A stretch of 64,000 nucleotides of DNA from Hybos culiciformis (GCA_964007475.1 OZ023274.1:52595678-52659677), one strand, 5' to 3'; positions 48,401 through 59,859 are shown, counted from the stretch's first letter. Notes: generated from the sequence alone by a model not told the origin. Numbers and translations are program-made.

Positions 48401-50293
48401 AAATATTTTATATTTTAATTTTATTTTGAAGTTTATCCTAAAACATAACATTCTATAAATTTATAAAATTTGGTCCTGTAAAACCATTATGTTTCATTAA
48501 AAAAATTCTAGTTTTTCTTGTATTTATATTATATTTATGATTTTGGTCAGTAGTGTTGTATGTAGTTGACCACAATTTTATAATTCTAAATGACTTTTTA
48601 ACTTTTTAATAACATTTTGTTGCACAAAAATTTTTATTTTAAAGAAGGTAAGAAACCAAAAAAATTTTTCCTCTTCTTTTACAAAATCTGTCTGTGTTGT
48701 GTTAGGTATATGATTAAAGTTAAAGAATGTTTTTTTAGAAAAACAAACTATATATAGAAACTTTTTTTTTTGTTATTTCTTGCCAATTTTTATGTTTTTA
48801 CAAAAACTTTTGGTATAAGTACTTTCTTCGAGATACAAAATTGAGAAGAAATTTTTTTGTTTATTTTTTTTTTTGTTTGAAATTAAGATAAATGCATGAA
48901 GGACAAAGTTTGTTTATAAACAGGGATAAAATATAACCAAAAAGTTTTCTACTCTAGGGTACTTGAAAAAATAAAACAAAAAATGAATTTTCCTAGAAGT
49001 TCTCATAAGAAAGTATTCTTGTTATGAGTACCTTAAAAAAAATTTTTTTCCGTATTTTACTTCTTTTTTTTTTTAAACAAATGTTTTTATTAAGTGAATA
49101 TGTACTTTAGAATGAAAAATAACTAAGTTCATGCAAATTCAACTAAAAAATATGAAGAAAGCTTTGATTATCTGATAAAGCTTATAAAAATTCAAATTCA
49201 TAGATTTTAGATTGGGAAAATTTTAGTAGGTGAAATTGTTGAAAAAATTTCCACAAGAAATATTCTTTATTGTAGAAATCGAGTCTAAGTTTACAACTAA
49301 AAATCTATCTTAAATTAAAACTTTTATTTTATTGAGTACATCTCTATCCTTTGCAATAAAATTTAACCATCTTTAAGATCCATGTCTATACGCTACTTAA
49401 CCTAAAGTTTAATTTTCTTATTGTTATTTTTTTGTTAATCTGATTTCTTTGGATAGGAGTGCCGAAAATTCCTTAGTGTAAAAAGTATATTGATTAATAA
49501 CGTACATGAAATCTAGACATAGATGACCCTATGACAATTTATTTCACGATCATAAACTACATATTTATATAAAATAAACAATAATTTTTTAATATTAAAC
49601 TATTCTGGTCAGCCTGTTAAAACTACCATGTTACAACATTTACTCTATCATAAAAACCCACACTACATAATAAAATATTGTGCTATGTACCGATATATTT
49701 TTAGTTTAAATCAAAAAAAAAAAGAAGATATATAAGATGAATGAATTTACAACATTTTCCCAGCTCTATATACCATAGTTTTTTTTGTCAAGGGAAGCGG
49801 AAGATGAGTTATCTGTGCAATATTTCTCATATCTTTTGCACAAGAATATAAATAATATTAAAAAAAAATAAAAATATTAAATAGTAATGTCGTGAATATT
49901 TTAAAGTTTCTTATTTTTTAATTTCTATAGGTATATCTATAAAAAAAAATTTTAAAATATTGTGTCTTCAAGCAGTACATAATGTATTGTACATATATAC
50001 ATTTACATAAGTTGATAATAAATTTTATTTCGCAGAATTTTATAGTTATTAACTTCATAAGAATCGAATTTATCATTTTTTTTAAAGTGAATTTAATAAA
50101 AATTTGATACAACCTGTATGTAATTTTAGCATAAGCCATAGATTATAACATGCAAGAATGTGAGTTCGTTATATGGTGTGTTAAGTAAACTTTTTTTGTA
50201 TTCCTGCATTCCTGGAACAAGCAATATACACCTATTTTAACAAGAGTTATTCTACCAAAGTAGTGACTCTTATGTAAGTACAGTGCGAAAAAT

Positions 50294-50443
50294 ATGTTTA
50301 ACTTCTATGAACGATTTTACGATAACCTCATAAGTAAAATATTTTTTTCTGATTTGGACCGGCTTCATATACAGCTTTATTTATTCGGTTGCGGATTTTT
50401 GCTATACCAATCCTTTATCAAAAATCTTCTGCGTCAATGGTAA
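50294..50443 (+). CDS. Hypothetical 49-residue small ORF, possible membrane peptide
   Basis: An ATG at 50294 in context AAAAATATG opens a frame starting MFNFYERFYDNLISKIFFSD, followed by LDRLHIQLYLFGCGFLLYQS and IKNLLRQW, then TAA (50441-50443). It uses CGA, CGG, CGT, CTG, GAC and TGC codons and has clearly higher GC than its flanks, unlike chance frames here. A hydrophobic segment (about residues 28-41) flanked by basic residues could be one membrane span with a short basic C-terminus. TAAGTACAG just upstream could be a splice acceptor. No family is recognised, and such frames are expected several times by chance. Confidence 0.25.
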   Translation: MFNFYERFYDNLISKIFFSDLDRLHIQLYLFGCGFLLYQSFIKNLLRQW

Positions 50444-50953
50444 ATGCTAGATATATTTTAGAAACAAAGTGAAGTTTAAAAAAACAAGCGTTGGTATAAA
50501 ATGATATAAAATGATTTCCATGATAAAAGTTAAATGAAAATATTAAAATTAATGCCAATGTAATAATCGCAAAAAAAGCTAAAAGTTTTTATGGTTTGAA
50601 ATTGCTGGTAATATAAACTAAATTACTTCTCCACATTCAAATAAAAAGAAAAGTAATATTTATTAATCATAGTTCATAAATATTAGGCTTTCGGCTTTCT
50701 TTTCTTGCTATATTTCTAATTTACTTTTCTTGCTTTATCTAATTTACTCAAATTAATTATATTTTATAATTTTTTTAAATAAAAGAACTGAAATGAGGCT
50801 TTTGGAAGCAAAAAATTATAAAGTTGAGGTGGGAATACAGACGTTCTGAGAATAAGCTTTTTGTTGAAATTTATGTGCAGATTTTATGAACTGTATTATC
50901 AATTTATTTAAAAATAAAGTAAGCTGAATGGTTTTTTGTCTTGGTATTGTGAA

Positions 50954-51774
50954 CGGGGGTTGGACATTTGTCCGCGATTTGTTTTTGTATCGCGGACATA
51001 AAAATGACATTTGTCCGCGATTCGAAATGTCTTTTGTCCGCCGCGGACAAATGACATTTTTCAAAATGACATTTGTTCGCTAAAAATTTAAAAAATCAAT
51101 CGCGGACAAATGACATTTAGCAAAATGACATTTGTCCGCTAAAAATTTAAAAAAGCAATCGCGGACAAATGACATTTTGCAAAATGACATTTTTCCGCTA
51201 AAAATTTGAGGCTACAGTGCAGATGACGTGAACCAATCAGAATCGGCACAACGAGAGAGAGGTGGGGGGCGGCGGGCGGGCGGGTGGACTGAGCCGCAAA
51301 TCCCACTGACCAGTCCACCCGCCCGCCCGCCGCACCCCACCTCTCTCTCTTTAAGGGGCAAATCGGGCAAAAAAAAAAAAAATTGCACATACAAAATGTA
51401 TGAAGAATTTGGGGGGCCTCTACCCCTCTTCCCTTTTCCAAGCTTCAGCCGATTCTGAGTGGTTCACGTAATCTGCAGTATATCCAAAATTGAAAAATCA
51501 ATCGCGGACTAATGACATTTTGCAAAATGACATTTGTCCGCTAAAAAAACTGAAAAATCAATCGCGGAAAATTAAAAATTTCAATCGCGGACAAATGACA
51601 TTTTGCAAAATGACATTTGTCCGCTAAAAATTCGAAAAATCAATCGCGGACAAATGGCATTTTGCAAAATGACATTTGTCCGCTAAAGTTAGAAAATTCA
51701 ATCGCGGACAAATGTCATTTTGCAAAATGTCATTTGTCCGCTAATTTTTTTTTTAGACATTTGTCCGCGGCGAT
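50954..51774. repeat. Array of palindromic GCGGACAAATG units, interrupted by a transposon
   Basis: Units of about 50-60 bp contain GCGGACAAATGACATTTTGC followed by AAAATGACATTTGTCCGC, a 38-nt near-palindrome, joined by TAAAAATTTGAAAAATCAATC-like linkers. At least six full or partial units are visible, at about 51097, 51155, 51499, 51580, 51639 and 51699. The left end (50954-51060) has more compact inverted units and the right end is ACATTTGTCCGCGGCGATCG. A Mutator-like element (51210-51485) splits the array. There are no direct repeats with unique spacers, so it is not CRISPR-like. The units can fold individually or with each other. Confidence 0.85.
51210..51485. mobile_element. Mutator-like MITE inserted in the palindromic array
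   Basis: 38-bp TIRs lie at 51210-51247 and 51448-51485: GGCTACAGTGCAGATGACGTG against GGATATACTGCAGATTACGTG, both continuing GAACCA-TCAGAATCGGC. Flanks AAAATTTGA and AAAATTGA(A) fit a 9-bp duplication with one base lost. The core has a GC hairpin with 39-bp arms (51253-51291 and 51311-51349); the left arm carries G-tracts GGGGGG, GGG, GGG, GGG that fit a G-quadruplex. The loop and right arm (GCCGCAAATCCCACTGACC and CCCGCCCGCCCGCCG) match the inverse of the module in the 22849 element. Open frames on both strands here are by-products of high GC. Confidence 0.78.
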
Positions 51775-51775
51775 C

Positions 51776-54117
51776 GATAAAAATAAAACGCTCTATAAGA
51801 AGATGAAATTTTTTTATTTCTACATTTTAAAAAGTCCTAAGTTTTCTCAGACCTTTTAACTTAATATTAATAATTTTACATGAAACTGTAAAAATAATTT
51901 AAAAAACTTATTTCATTCATTTTTATTTTAGTTTTTTTTTGACAACTAGGGAAGAAATAAAATTAATAATGGAAATATAAAAATGTTAGATTCAGTTTCA
52001 TTTTGAATATTAAAAGTCATATATTAAAAAAGTTTTAAAAAAAATTATGCTGGTGGTTACTGGTGATAACATGAGATTGCACCAGAGCTACACACTACTA
52101 TGAATATAACATTTTATGAATTCAGATGTAATGCATTTCATTTAATCTTAGATATGAAGATTAAAATAAAAATTCTTTTACAAAATTTCATTTTATTTTA
52201 TATTATTTTTTTTTAATACAGGGTATTATTAAAGGAGCCATTTGGTAATAAGCTTTAAGCAGCTTTGCTGTCCTTTTACTTATTATTTGATCTATTCTAG
52301 AATTTATGGTCAAATGTGTAGAGTTTTTTTGTGTATTTATAAATTACATAATTATTAGAGTGGGTTCAAAAATTGTAACTACGTATTTTCTAAAAATGAT
52401 AATCTGATTTCTTATTCATGTAGGACTTTTTTTTTTTTGCAAAAAACATTCATGATTTTCTTTTGATTTGTTTCTTTATTTATCAAAATAGCAATTTAAG
52501 ATCTTCTAAATTGTGAACGTACTCTTAGATGATGGATGCGTAAAATTATGGCTATAATTTTGCATGGATGCGTAAAATTATGGCTACAATTTTGTCGATC
52601 GTTGTATTTATGACAAGGATGTATAGCAAGCGTCAAAATAATACCTTCTGAGATTTAAAAATTTTTTTGAAGCGGTAAATAAGTTTAATGCTTTTATTGA
52701 ATATTTCATTTTTTATCTTTCAACACATAATTTAAATAATATTCATGTACATAAAAATACAAATTTTTTTTCTTCTCATATAAATATTACACAAAACTTT
52801 TTCTCAATTGAAGACATTTTCTCACATTAATTGTACCAATTTTTCCTTAACGAAAGTTATTATCTACTTCTTAATTTTTTTTTTCTTACATAATGGTCAA
52901 AAATATTATGTTAAAAAAAAAAGAAAATTCTGTGTTTGCAAAAAAAAAAAAATTTTGTTATAAAGGTAAACGAGACTCAATGATAAAGTTTTTAATGGAC
53001 AAACTTTATTTTTAACTTTCATTTATTGTATAAGTTAATATTTTTTTTTAAATCTAAAATTTAGTTTTTTTTTTTTTTTTTTGTTTTCGATCAATAGCTT
53101 TGAAAACTTTGAAGTTGTCAGTTGACCTTAATTTTTGTAATTGCACATGCAACAGGTATATTTATTTCTCTAGAGATCTTGATTTAATAGATAGAATTTG
53201 AATTGAATATATCTAGATTTGGAACTAAACGCTTTCTAGAGATTCAATAATCCTATTCAATAATCCTAATTCAGATCAGGATTATACTATGCTGTGCTTT
53301 TTTTTAAACTTAATGTGAAAAAGCTTAAATTTACAATGAAGGAAATTCCATGTATGATAATAATTTAAATTTTCTTAAGAAATTTTTATTTTTTCAGAAT
53401 TTTTCCTCCAAAGGTCATTACTTCTAAAATCCTTATAACGTCAATCTAATGACCGGGACATTCACCTTTTTTTTCACTTAAAATTTTCGATAAATCGACT
53501 TTTATATTTTCGATCATAAAATTTTATTTTTGTTATGAAACAGAACTTAAAAAACATAAAATTTTATAGTTTTTGATTTTTTATATTACATACTTATATT
53601 AGGAAGGAATTGCTATGTTTTTTTTTATTCCTTTTTATTGAATATTGGATCCATAGAGATATTTGTGAATAAAAAAAAATTTAAAATAGAACTAAACTTT
53701 GCACTTTTGTCGCCAAATATCAATTTAAAGTCAATTGAATTGAATTTTTTATAGAAATTTTTTTTTTCCCTAATATTAATATCCAAAAAATCTACGAAAA
53801 TTTGCTCTGGGGAAATATTTTGCAATTGTTATTTTTTATTTGTTTTTTTTTTTTTCATTCTTTTTTTAAATTGACTACAATAGTTGTGCAAGGTAGAAAA
53901 AGATGAAAAAAGGGATATTAAAATACGTTGTTTTTAGTTAGAAAAGGAGCTCTATTAAAAATCAATAGGAAAAATGTTTTTTTTATAGAACTACATATAT
54001 AAAAGTAAATTTTTTAATGTTTACTCGAAAATAAAAGCAATAATAAAATAGGAAAAATAAAGCTTCAATTAATAGGCATTTTAACAAAAATTAATTCCGT
54101 AGTCCCGACAGTATTGT
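51776..54117. other. AT-rich DNA with one tandem duplication
   Basis: No gene is recognised. A TACAGGGTATT string near 52218 resembles a mariner-type end, but no inverse partner is found. Confidence 0.5.
52532..52594. repeat. 31-bp tandem duplication
   Basis: ATGGATGCGTAAAATTATGG with GCTAYAATTTTG occurs twice in direct tandem with one or two differences. Confidence 0.85.
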
Positions 54118-54215
54118 AAACTTAAGTCCCAAATATGGTTTGGCAAACTTAAGTCCCAAATATGGCTTAAGTCCCATCAAATATGGTTAAGAATAATCCC
54201 AAATATGGTTTGCAG
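54118..54215. repeat. Degenerate tandem repeat of CTTAAGTCCCAAATATGG
   Basis: Four units, the later two altered by small insertions and deletions. Confidence 0.85.
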
Positions 54216-54978
54216 GAAACTAGCTGCAACATATAGAGAATAAAATATTTAATCTAGTTTTAATATAATTGTCAAGGTTGATAGAATTTTCATCTCACAT
54301 ATTTGATAGATTCTTATATCTGAAAGATGATTAGAATTAGTAATCCATAATGATTGCAAAATGTGAAAATACCAGAACTAGATAATTAAAGTTTCACTTC
54401 CACTCTACAAAAATAAAAATAAAAAATAGAAAATTGCTATGATTGCGTTTATTAATTTTTTTTTAGTTGCCAAAGGGTTTTTCTACTGTAATTGAATTCG
54501 TAAAATTTTTTTTTCTGATATATGAAAACAAAAAATTAATAATTTTTACTTTAATGGTTTTTTTTTGCTTTGAAAAAAAAAAATCCTACAAAGATATTTT
54601 ATAATTTTTTCCCATTTTTCCAAACATTTTTTATTTTCTGCGAAATTTTAGTTTAATAATCGATTTTCCAATTAAAATTACAAAAAATGTCATAGTTGAT
54701 AAATTTTTATAATTGAATTGAAAAAAATGTGAAAATGTCTTTTGAAATAATCATATTTCCATTCACCTTTGACTTACTATATTGGTTAAAATAAGTTTGT
54801 AAATATTTTTGTGGAACTAAAGGGATGAGCAGCTTCTAAAAGTTTCTTCGACTCTATTCAATTGATTTATTCAAAGGATTCATAGTTTTTCAAGCATATT
54901 TCAATGCTAAAAACCATATATTTTTATTAAGTCTAGTAATATGTTTTCATGAATGCGACATCAACATCAATTTAGGTT

Positions 54979-55114
54979 ATTATCTTATTATTTGCAAACA
55001 TAATTTTTTTTCCCCTGAATTTTCATGACATTATTAATTTTACTTTGACAAAAACACAAAAAACTTTTAAATCGGTTTGACGTAAATTTAAAAAAAATTT
55101 TTATCACTTCCTTT
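54979..55114. repeat. Direct duplication, left copy
   Basis: It shares CCTGAATTTTCATGACATTA, CTTTTAAATCGGTTTGA and the flanking T/A-rich stretches with 55397-55545. The copies are diverged by substitutions and indels. They flank the MITE at 55174. Confidence 0.75.
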
Positions 55115-55173
55115 TTGCCACATGTTCATGAAGCGACTATATATGGGAAGAAAGCTCCAATGCAAATTCTTAA

Positions 55174-55324
55174 AGGTGAAAACACAATTGGGGCGACAAC
55201 GACGGCGACAGCGATAGCGACTGTCAAAAACCATATATTTGTATGAGAATGAAACAATTGAGGCGATTTTTTTATATGAAAAATCGCTGTCGCCGTCGTC
55301 GTCGCCCCAATTGTGTTTTCACCT
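55174..55324. mobile_element. Short MITE with 45-bp TIRs (AGGTGAAAACACAATTGGGG)
   Basis: TIRs begin AGGTGAAAACACAATTGGGG and continue through GCGAC-A/G-ACGACGGCGACAGCGAT with a single difference. TAA (or TTAA with one indel) flanks both ends (55171-55173 and 55325-55327). At 151 bp it is mostly hairpin. TAA would suggest a PIF/Harbinger-like element and TTAA a piggyBac-like one; I cannot decide. Confidence 0.78.
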
Positions 55325-55396
55325 TAAGACGAACTACATAGCTAATATTTCTATGAAATTTTACTTAAAATACCAAATTTTTTAATTGAAAACTCT

Positions 55397-55545
55397 TTTA
55401 TCTTATTATTGTAGGTAAATATAATTTATTTTTCTTTCCTGAATTTTCATGACATTATTATTTTGACTTGACAAGCACACGAGCATCTTTTAAATCGGTT
55501 TGATATAAATTAAAAAAATAAAATTTCATTCATTTCCTTTTCTTT
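55397..55545. repeat. Direct duplication, right copy
   Basis: Partner of 54979-55114 (CCTGAATTTTCATGACATTA, CTTTTAAATCGGTTTGA). Confidence 0.75.
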
Positions 55546-58500
55546 TATTTAAAATCAATTCATGATTGAATCCTTTGATTTAAACTTATTTGACTGATTA
55601 TTTAATTACAAACATTTTTGACATAGATGTAGTGAATTATTTTATTTGCAGCATTTCAAAATGTCTAACTTAGTAAGCAGTATAAAAGAATATTTTAAGT
55701 CCAACTTTATTCAGCGTCATAAAATAGTGAGCCAAAATGTTTTAGTTTTTTAATTTCTGCATCTGATAATTTTTAGCCCATGAATTGAACAAAAGTCTCC
55801 CTATTCTCATCTCTACATAAAAAATCATAATATGTAATGCAAAAATAGAATTGTTTTTGTGCTTTGCCATACAAAAATATTATTTTGCATATTCATAAAA
55901 AATTTCTTCAAAATATTTTCTTCTTTGCTTTTATATAAAATAAGTTCAACGAATGCATTATTTTTTATTTAAAAAAAAAAAAAATATGTAAGTACCTACA
56001 TTTTTTTTATCTTACAAGAAAACATTAAATGTACATAATATAACTCTGCTTTTTTATTTTTTATTTTTTTTGTAAATTTATACAAGACCATTAAAAACCA
56101 AACATTTCTATTTACTTGATAAGAAAGATTATTGACGCAATTAAAAGGTATGCTGCTTTTCGATACGATTTCTATGCCCACGCACACAAAACTAATTAAC
56201 AAAAAATTAACATCTCTTTGGTTCAATATCTTTTTAATTAAAAGCTTTATTGGAAAAATTAGTTAACTAGTAAAATAAAATTAGGAAAAATCAGATTTCA
56301 AAGAGTTAAACATTTTCGTAAATCATATAGAAATTTTTGTTTTTCCCAGTAAGTAATTAAAAGCACACTTTTTGTTTATCTGATAGAAAATGTTGGCGGG
56401 AAATCTGAGAAATTCAATTTTTTTTAAATTTTTTGTTTTTTTTAGGCATCTGTTTTTTGTTCGTTTTTGTCAAGAATTTAGTGAAAGTTAAAGCCATATG
56501 TTAAGATTCAAAAGAAATAGGACAAGTCAAAATTTAGACGGGTTATTAGCTTAAAGTGAATTTTTTTTTGGGACGAGCCTTAAAGTTATAAAATGAATAT
56601 ATTTCTGAGATTAAAAATTATTTTATTCTACTTTTTATGGTCCTAACATAACTTTTTTAACAGAAACTTAATTTTAAAATTTCTTGTTTTTATTATGCCA
56701 TAACAAAATCTTTTGCCAAAGCATCTAGGTAAGTGAAAATTCATAATATAAACATAAACACTATATTAAAAAAAAATATATAGTTTGGATGAAAATTTTA
56801 CTCTTAAAAATTAAAACATTCGTTATTTGTAACACCTAAGACTATAAATATTTCAGTCCTGTCAACAAATTGACTTAATTGGGACTTGCACTATCTTTTT
56901 CATTATCCAATCATCAGCTGTTTTGTCTTCCTATTTTCTTCATTTTATCACTGGTATTGCCTATTGACTGTAAAAATTTTCATTGTAAATATACTTTCAG
57001 TATACTATACATTTTACGTTTTCTATTCGTAAGAGTAGATACGGTAGAACGAACGTAAATTACTTTTAAAAATAAAAATTTAATAAAAAATTTAATTATA
57101 TGTTTAACAGAAAAAAAAAAAAAGAAGAGAAACTTCAAAAACTATAAAAAAAAACTATTATTAAGAAAAATATATGGAAAATTTCAATTTAATGAACTTG
57201 GAAAATTGCACTTATTTGTATTATTATATATCCATTTTGTATAGTTTTGATTTTCTATTTTCAGTTTTTATAAAATAAAAAATTTCTTCTTCAGAAAAAA
57301 AATAAAAATAAAAAAAATGAAGAAAAGAAAACTTCATTATTTTTGTTTCAGAAGAAAATTCTGTACCGAAAGAAAGAAAATTGAATGAAAATAACAAAAA
57401 AAAAAAATTGATCAAGAACAAATTTTTATGTACAATAGAGAAAAAATAAAATAAAAAATGAAATTACCAGTTGCAAGTAAATCGAACAATGCACCTACAT
57501 TAAATTTTATTTTTCTTTTATTTAGAAGAAAAAAGATAAAGTTTTCTTCTGCACAAAAAAAAAATATATATATACTATAGTGAAAATTGATAATGACTTA
57601 GTCAGGCAGGATACAATTTATACAAAATGACAAGAATAAAAATAAAAAAAGATTTGCCATAATTACAACAAATTGTCAAAATTATTCGGTATAGACATTG
57701 GATTTTTTTTTCTTTTATTATTCGTTCATAATCAACATAAGAACTAATTCATATTGCATAATTTTGGGCTACTAATTTATTTTCCAATTTAAAATAATTA
57801 TTTTGATTGGATTTTCTTTTCTTATTATAAAAATTATTCTTAAATAAATTTTTAAGAAAAATATATCAACTAAATCCTTATATTTTGAATTGTAACGAAA
57901 AATATATTTCAATCCCAAATAAATTTTCTTCAGCATTATTCTGAGATTACCAAACACCCCACAGTACCCCCAAGGGACTTAAATGTTTTGTTTTTATATT
58001 ATTAATCTGTGTTCGATAGTTCAAACTCAGTTTTTTTTTTGTATAATATATTAATAAGTTGCTATCATCCTCAGATTTCCAAATATTTGATGTCTCAGTT
58101 ACTCATTTCAGTAAATTTTGTTTTTTTTTATGTTCCTGTATATAATAAAAGAGTTTATTATTATTATATATTTTCCTTAAGAAAATTACCAATATGTCTA
58201 CGAGTAACTTAATTTTTTGAGAAAAAAAAAACTCTTTTCCAAAATAAAACTCTCATCCATTCTTCCATTAAATAAACAACAAATAAATAAAGAAAACGTG
58301 ATGAGATGAGGGATTTTTTTTTTATTGCTCAACATTTTTTATTACTATTTTATTTACTTAGATACATATCTGTATAAGATAGGTATAAAAATTAAGGTGC
58401 AATTCTCAATTGTTCAAAAGCAATTTCAATCTACTTTTGAAGTGAAAACATTTTATCTCACGGGCGGTGTAAATAATATAATAGTGAACCCCGTACTATG

Positions 58501-58620
58501 TACATTTTTAGATTAACTTAAAATTTTGAAGGCTTCGTAATAGACTAATAAGAAAATTGTTTTGCTATTCTATGACAAATTCAACTAAGCTTCTATTAAT
58601 AGTACTTTGTATGGTGGGGT
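55546..58620. other. AT-rich DNA without a gene
   Basis: It has A/T runs and low-complexity frames (Phe/Lys/Ser products at 57224-57421 and 57772-57957). No inverted repeats or RNA genes were recognised. Confidence 0.55.
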
Positions 58621-58636
58621 GTCACAACATCAACAG

Positions 58637-58800
58637 GACATAAAGTCAGTTGACTTTATGTCTCAATTTTTGAGACATAAAGTCAACTGACTTTATGTCT
58701 CATTCAAAAGGGACATAAAGTCAATTTTTTAAGGGACTTAAAGTCAGTTGATTTTATGTCTCATTCTGAAAAAACGCAAAGAGTCATAAAGTCAAATTGA
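58637..58800. repeat. Palindromic GACATAAAGTCA array with perfect 30-bp-arm hairpin
   Basis: 58637-58666 and 58670-58699 are exact reverse complements separated by TTT. Each arm is itself a near-palindrome, GACATAAAGTCAGTTGACTT with TATGTC. Further single motifs in both orientations follow to about 58795 (GGACATAAAGTCAA, GACTTAAAGTCAGTTGA, GAGTCATAAAGTCAA), with increasing divergence. No coding or terminal features are seen. Confidence 0.88.
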
Positions 58801-58920
58801 GTTAAATAAAAAATGTTGTGTTGATTTTAGGCCTTTTCCAAAAGGATGTTGTTCAAACATTTTTTTTTTAAATATGTACTTGTTTTTGTAAAAAAATTAT
58901 CCGTTTAGCATCGAGTATAA

Positions 58921-58974
58921 TAAAATAGTTATTCCTGTTAAATTTCCTGTTAAAATAGTTATTCCTGTTAAATA
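58921..58974. repeat. 30-bp tandem duplication
   Basis: TAAAATAGTTATTCCTGTTA followed by AATTTCCTGT is repeated. A diverged single copy (AAAATAGTTTGTCCTGGTAA) lies at about 59828-59855, on the other side of repeat copy B. Confidence 0.8.
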
Positions 58975-59115
58975 TATTGATGTTTGTCTCTTCCTGAAAG
59001 TGTCATAAACTAAATTTTGTAAGTGACTCAACCTAAATTTATATTATGTCGTTTTGTGTCATTAATTGAAAACGACATAAGAGAATTTTTTTTTTCTATA
59101 ACTTAAGTAATCATT

Positions 59116-59630
59116 AATAGTAGATTATTGAATATGTAAACTAAATTTGTTATTAATTAAGAGTTCTGTATACACAAAAATACATTGACACGAATCAATA
59201 CTTACAAATGTCAATGTATTTTTCTGTAAATACAGAACGAGTTGTATAACAAGTTTTGTTTACATATCCAATATACTGTTTTAATGCGTAGGGGAGAGGT
59301 AGTTGCAAAGAGAGAATATTTTTTCTTCTCATTTTTTCTCTTTTTTTTTTTTGTATTTGGCTGTATTGAAATATTGTGAGAGATATTATGTTTGTTTAGG
59401 TATTACGTAATATTCAATACGAAACATCTAAATGATTTCATTATTTACGCTGATGCATCTAAATTTTTTCATTATATACGCTGATGCATCTAAATTTTTT
59501 CATTATTTACGCAGATGCATCTAAATGATTGCATGTGTATTGACGCATATAATACTCCATTTAGTGATCTAAATTCTATAGCACTAAATACAACATAACG
59601 ATCCCCAACGCATTAAATAATATTATTCTA
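59116..59630 (+). repeat. Dispersed repeat family, copy B (palindrome plus tandem repeats)
   Basis: It starts AATAGTAGATTATTG. A palindrome of about 150 bp (59126-59272) has inner arms TTCTGTATACACAAAAATACA / TGTATTTTTCTGTAAATACAGAA and outer arms around ATATGTAAAC. GCGTAGGGGAGAGGTAGTTG follows, then TGTATTGAAATATTGTGAG, a 31-bp tandem array (59425-59530, CATCTAAAT...TACGCTGATG), GCATGTGTATTGACGCAT and an end near ACGCATTAAATAAT. The same order of parts occurs in copy A2. It has no coding capacity. Confidence 0.7.
59425..59530. repeat. 31-bp tandem repeat inside copy B
   Basis: Three full units and a partial fourth of CATCTAAATNNTTTCATTAT then TTACGCTGATG. Copy A2 has unrelated tandem units at the same position of the element. 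Confidence 0.9.
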
Positions 59631-59859
59631 ACGTATGCTGCTTTCAAATAATTAAATAATTTCAAAATTCTGCAAAAATCTTTAATTCCATATTTAATAT
59701 TCATTAAAATAAATTAATATAAAATAATATAAATTCATTGAAATCGAAAATTATTTAAATTTATTGCTCCCACAACTGCAACTCCTATTTTTCTTCTTTT
59801 TTTTTGAACTATACACAATTCTACAATAAAATAGTTTGTCCTGGTAAATTTCCTTAGAG

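Larger units (their letters stand above)
44158..50940. other. AT-rich DNA without a demonstrable gene
   Basis: Long A/T runs and stop-rich frames fill this 6.8-kb stretch. The longest frame in the window (45074-45409) and a small ORF at 50294-50443 are listed separately. No TIR pairs or long tandem repeats were found. Confidence 0.5.

Noticed and set aside
51139..51458. Overlapping 60-100 codon frames on both strands
   Set aside because: They arise from the GC-rich palindrome of the Mutator-like MITE and read through its TIRs.
50954..51774. CRISPR-like appearance of a repeat array
   Set aside because: Units are internally palindromic with conserved linkers, there are no unique spacers or cas genes, and the DNA is clearly eukaryotic.
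52215..52250. TACAGGGTATT as a mariner-type terminus
   Set aside because: No inverse partner or TA-bounded element was found nearby.
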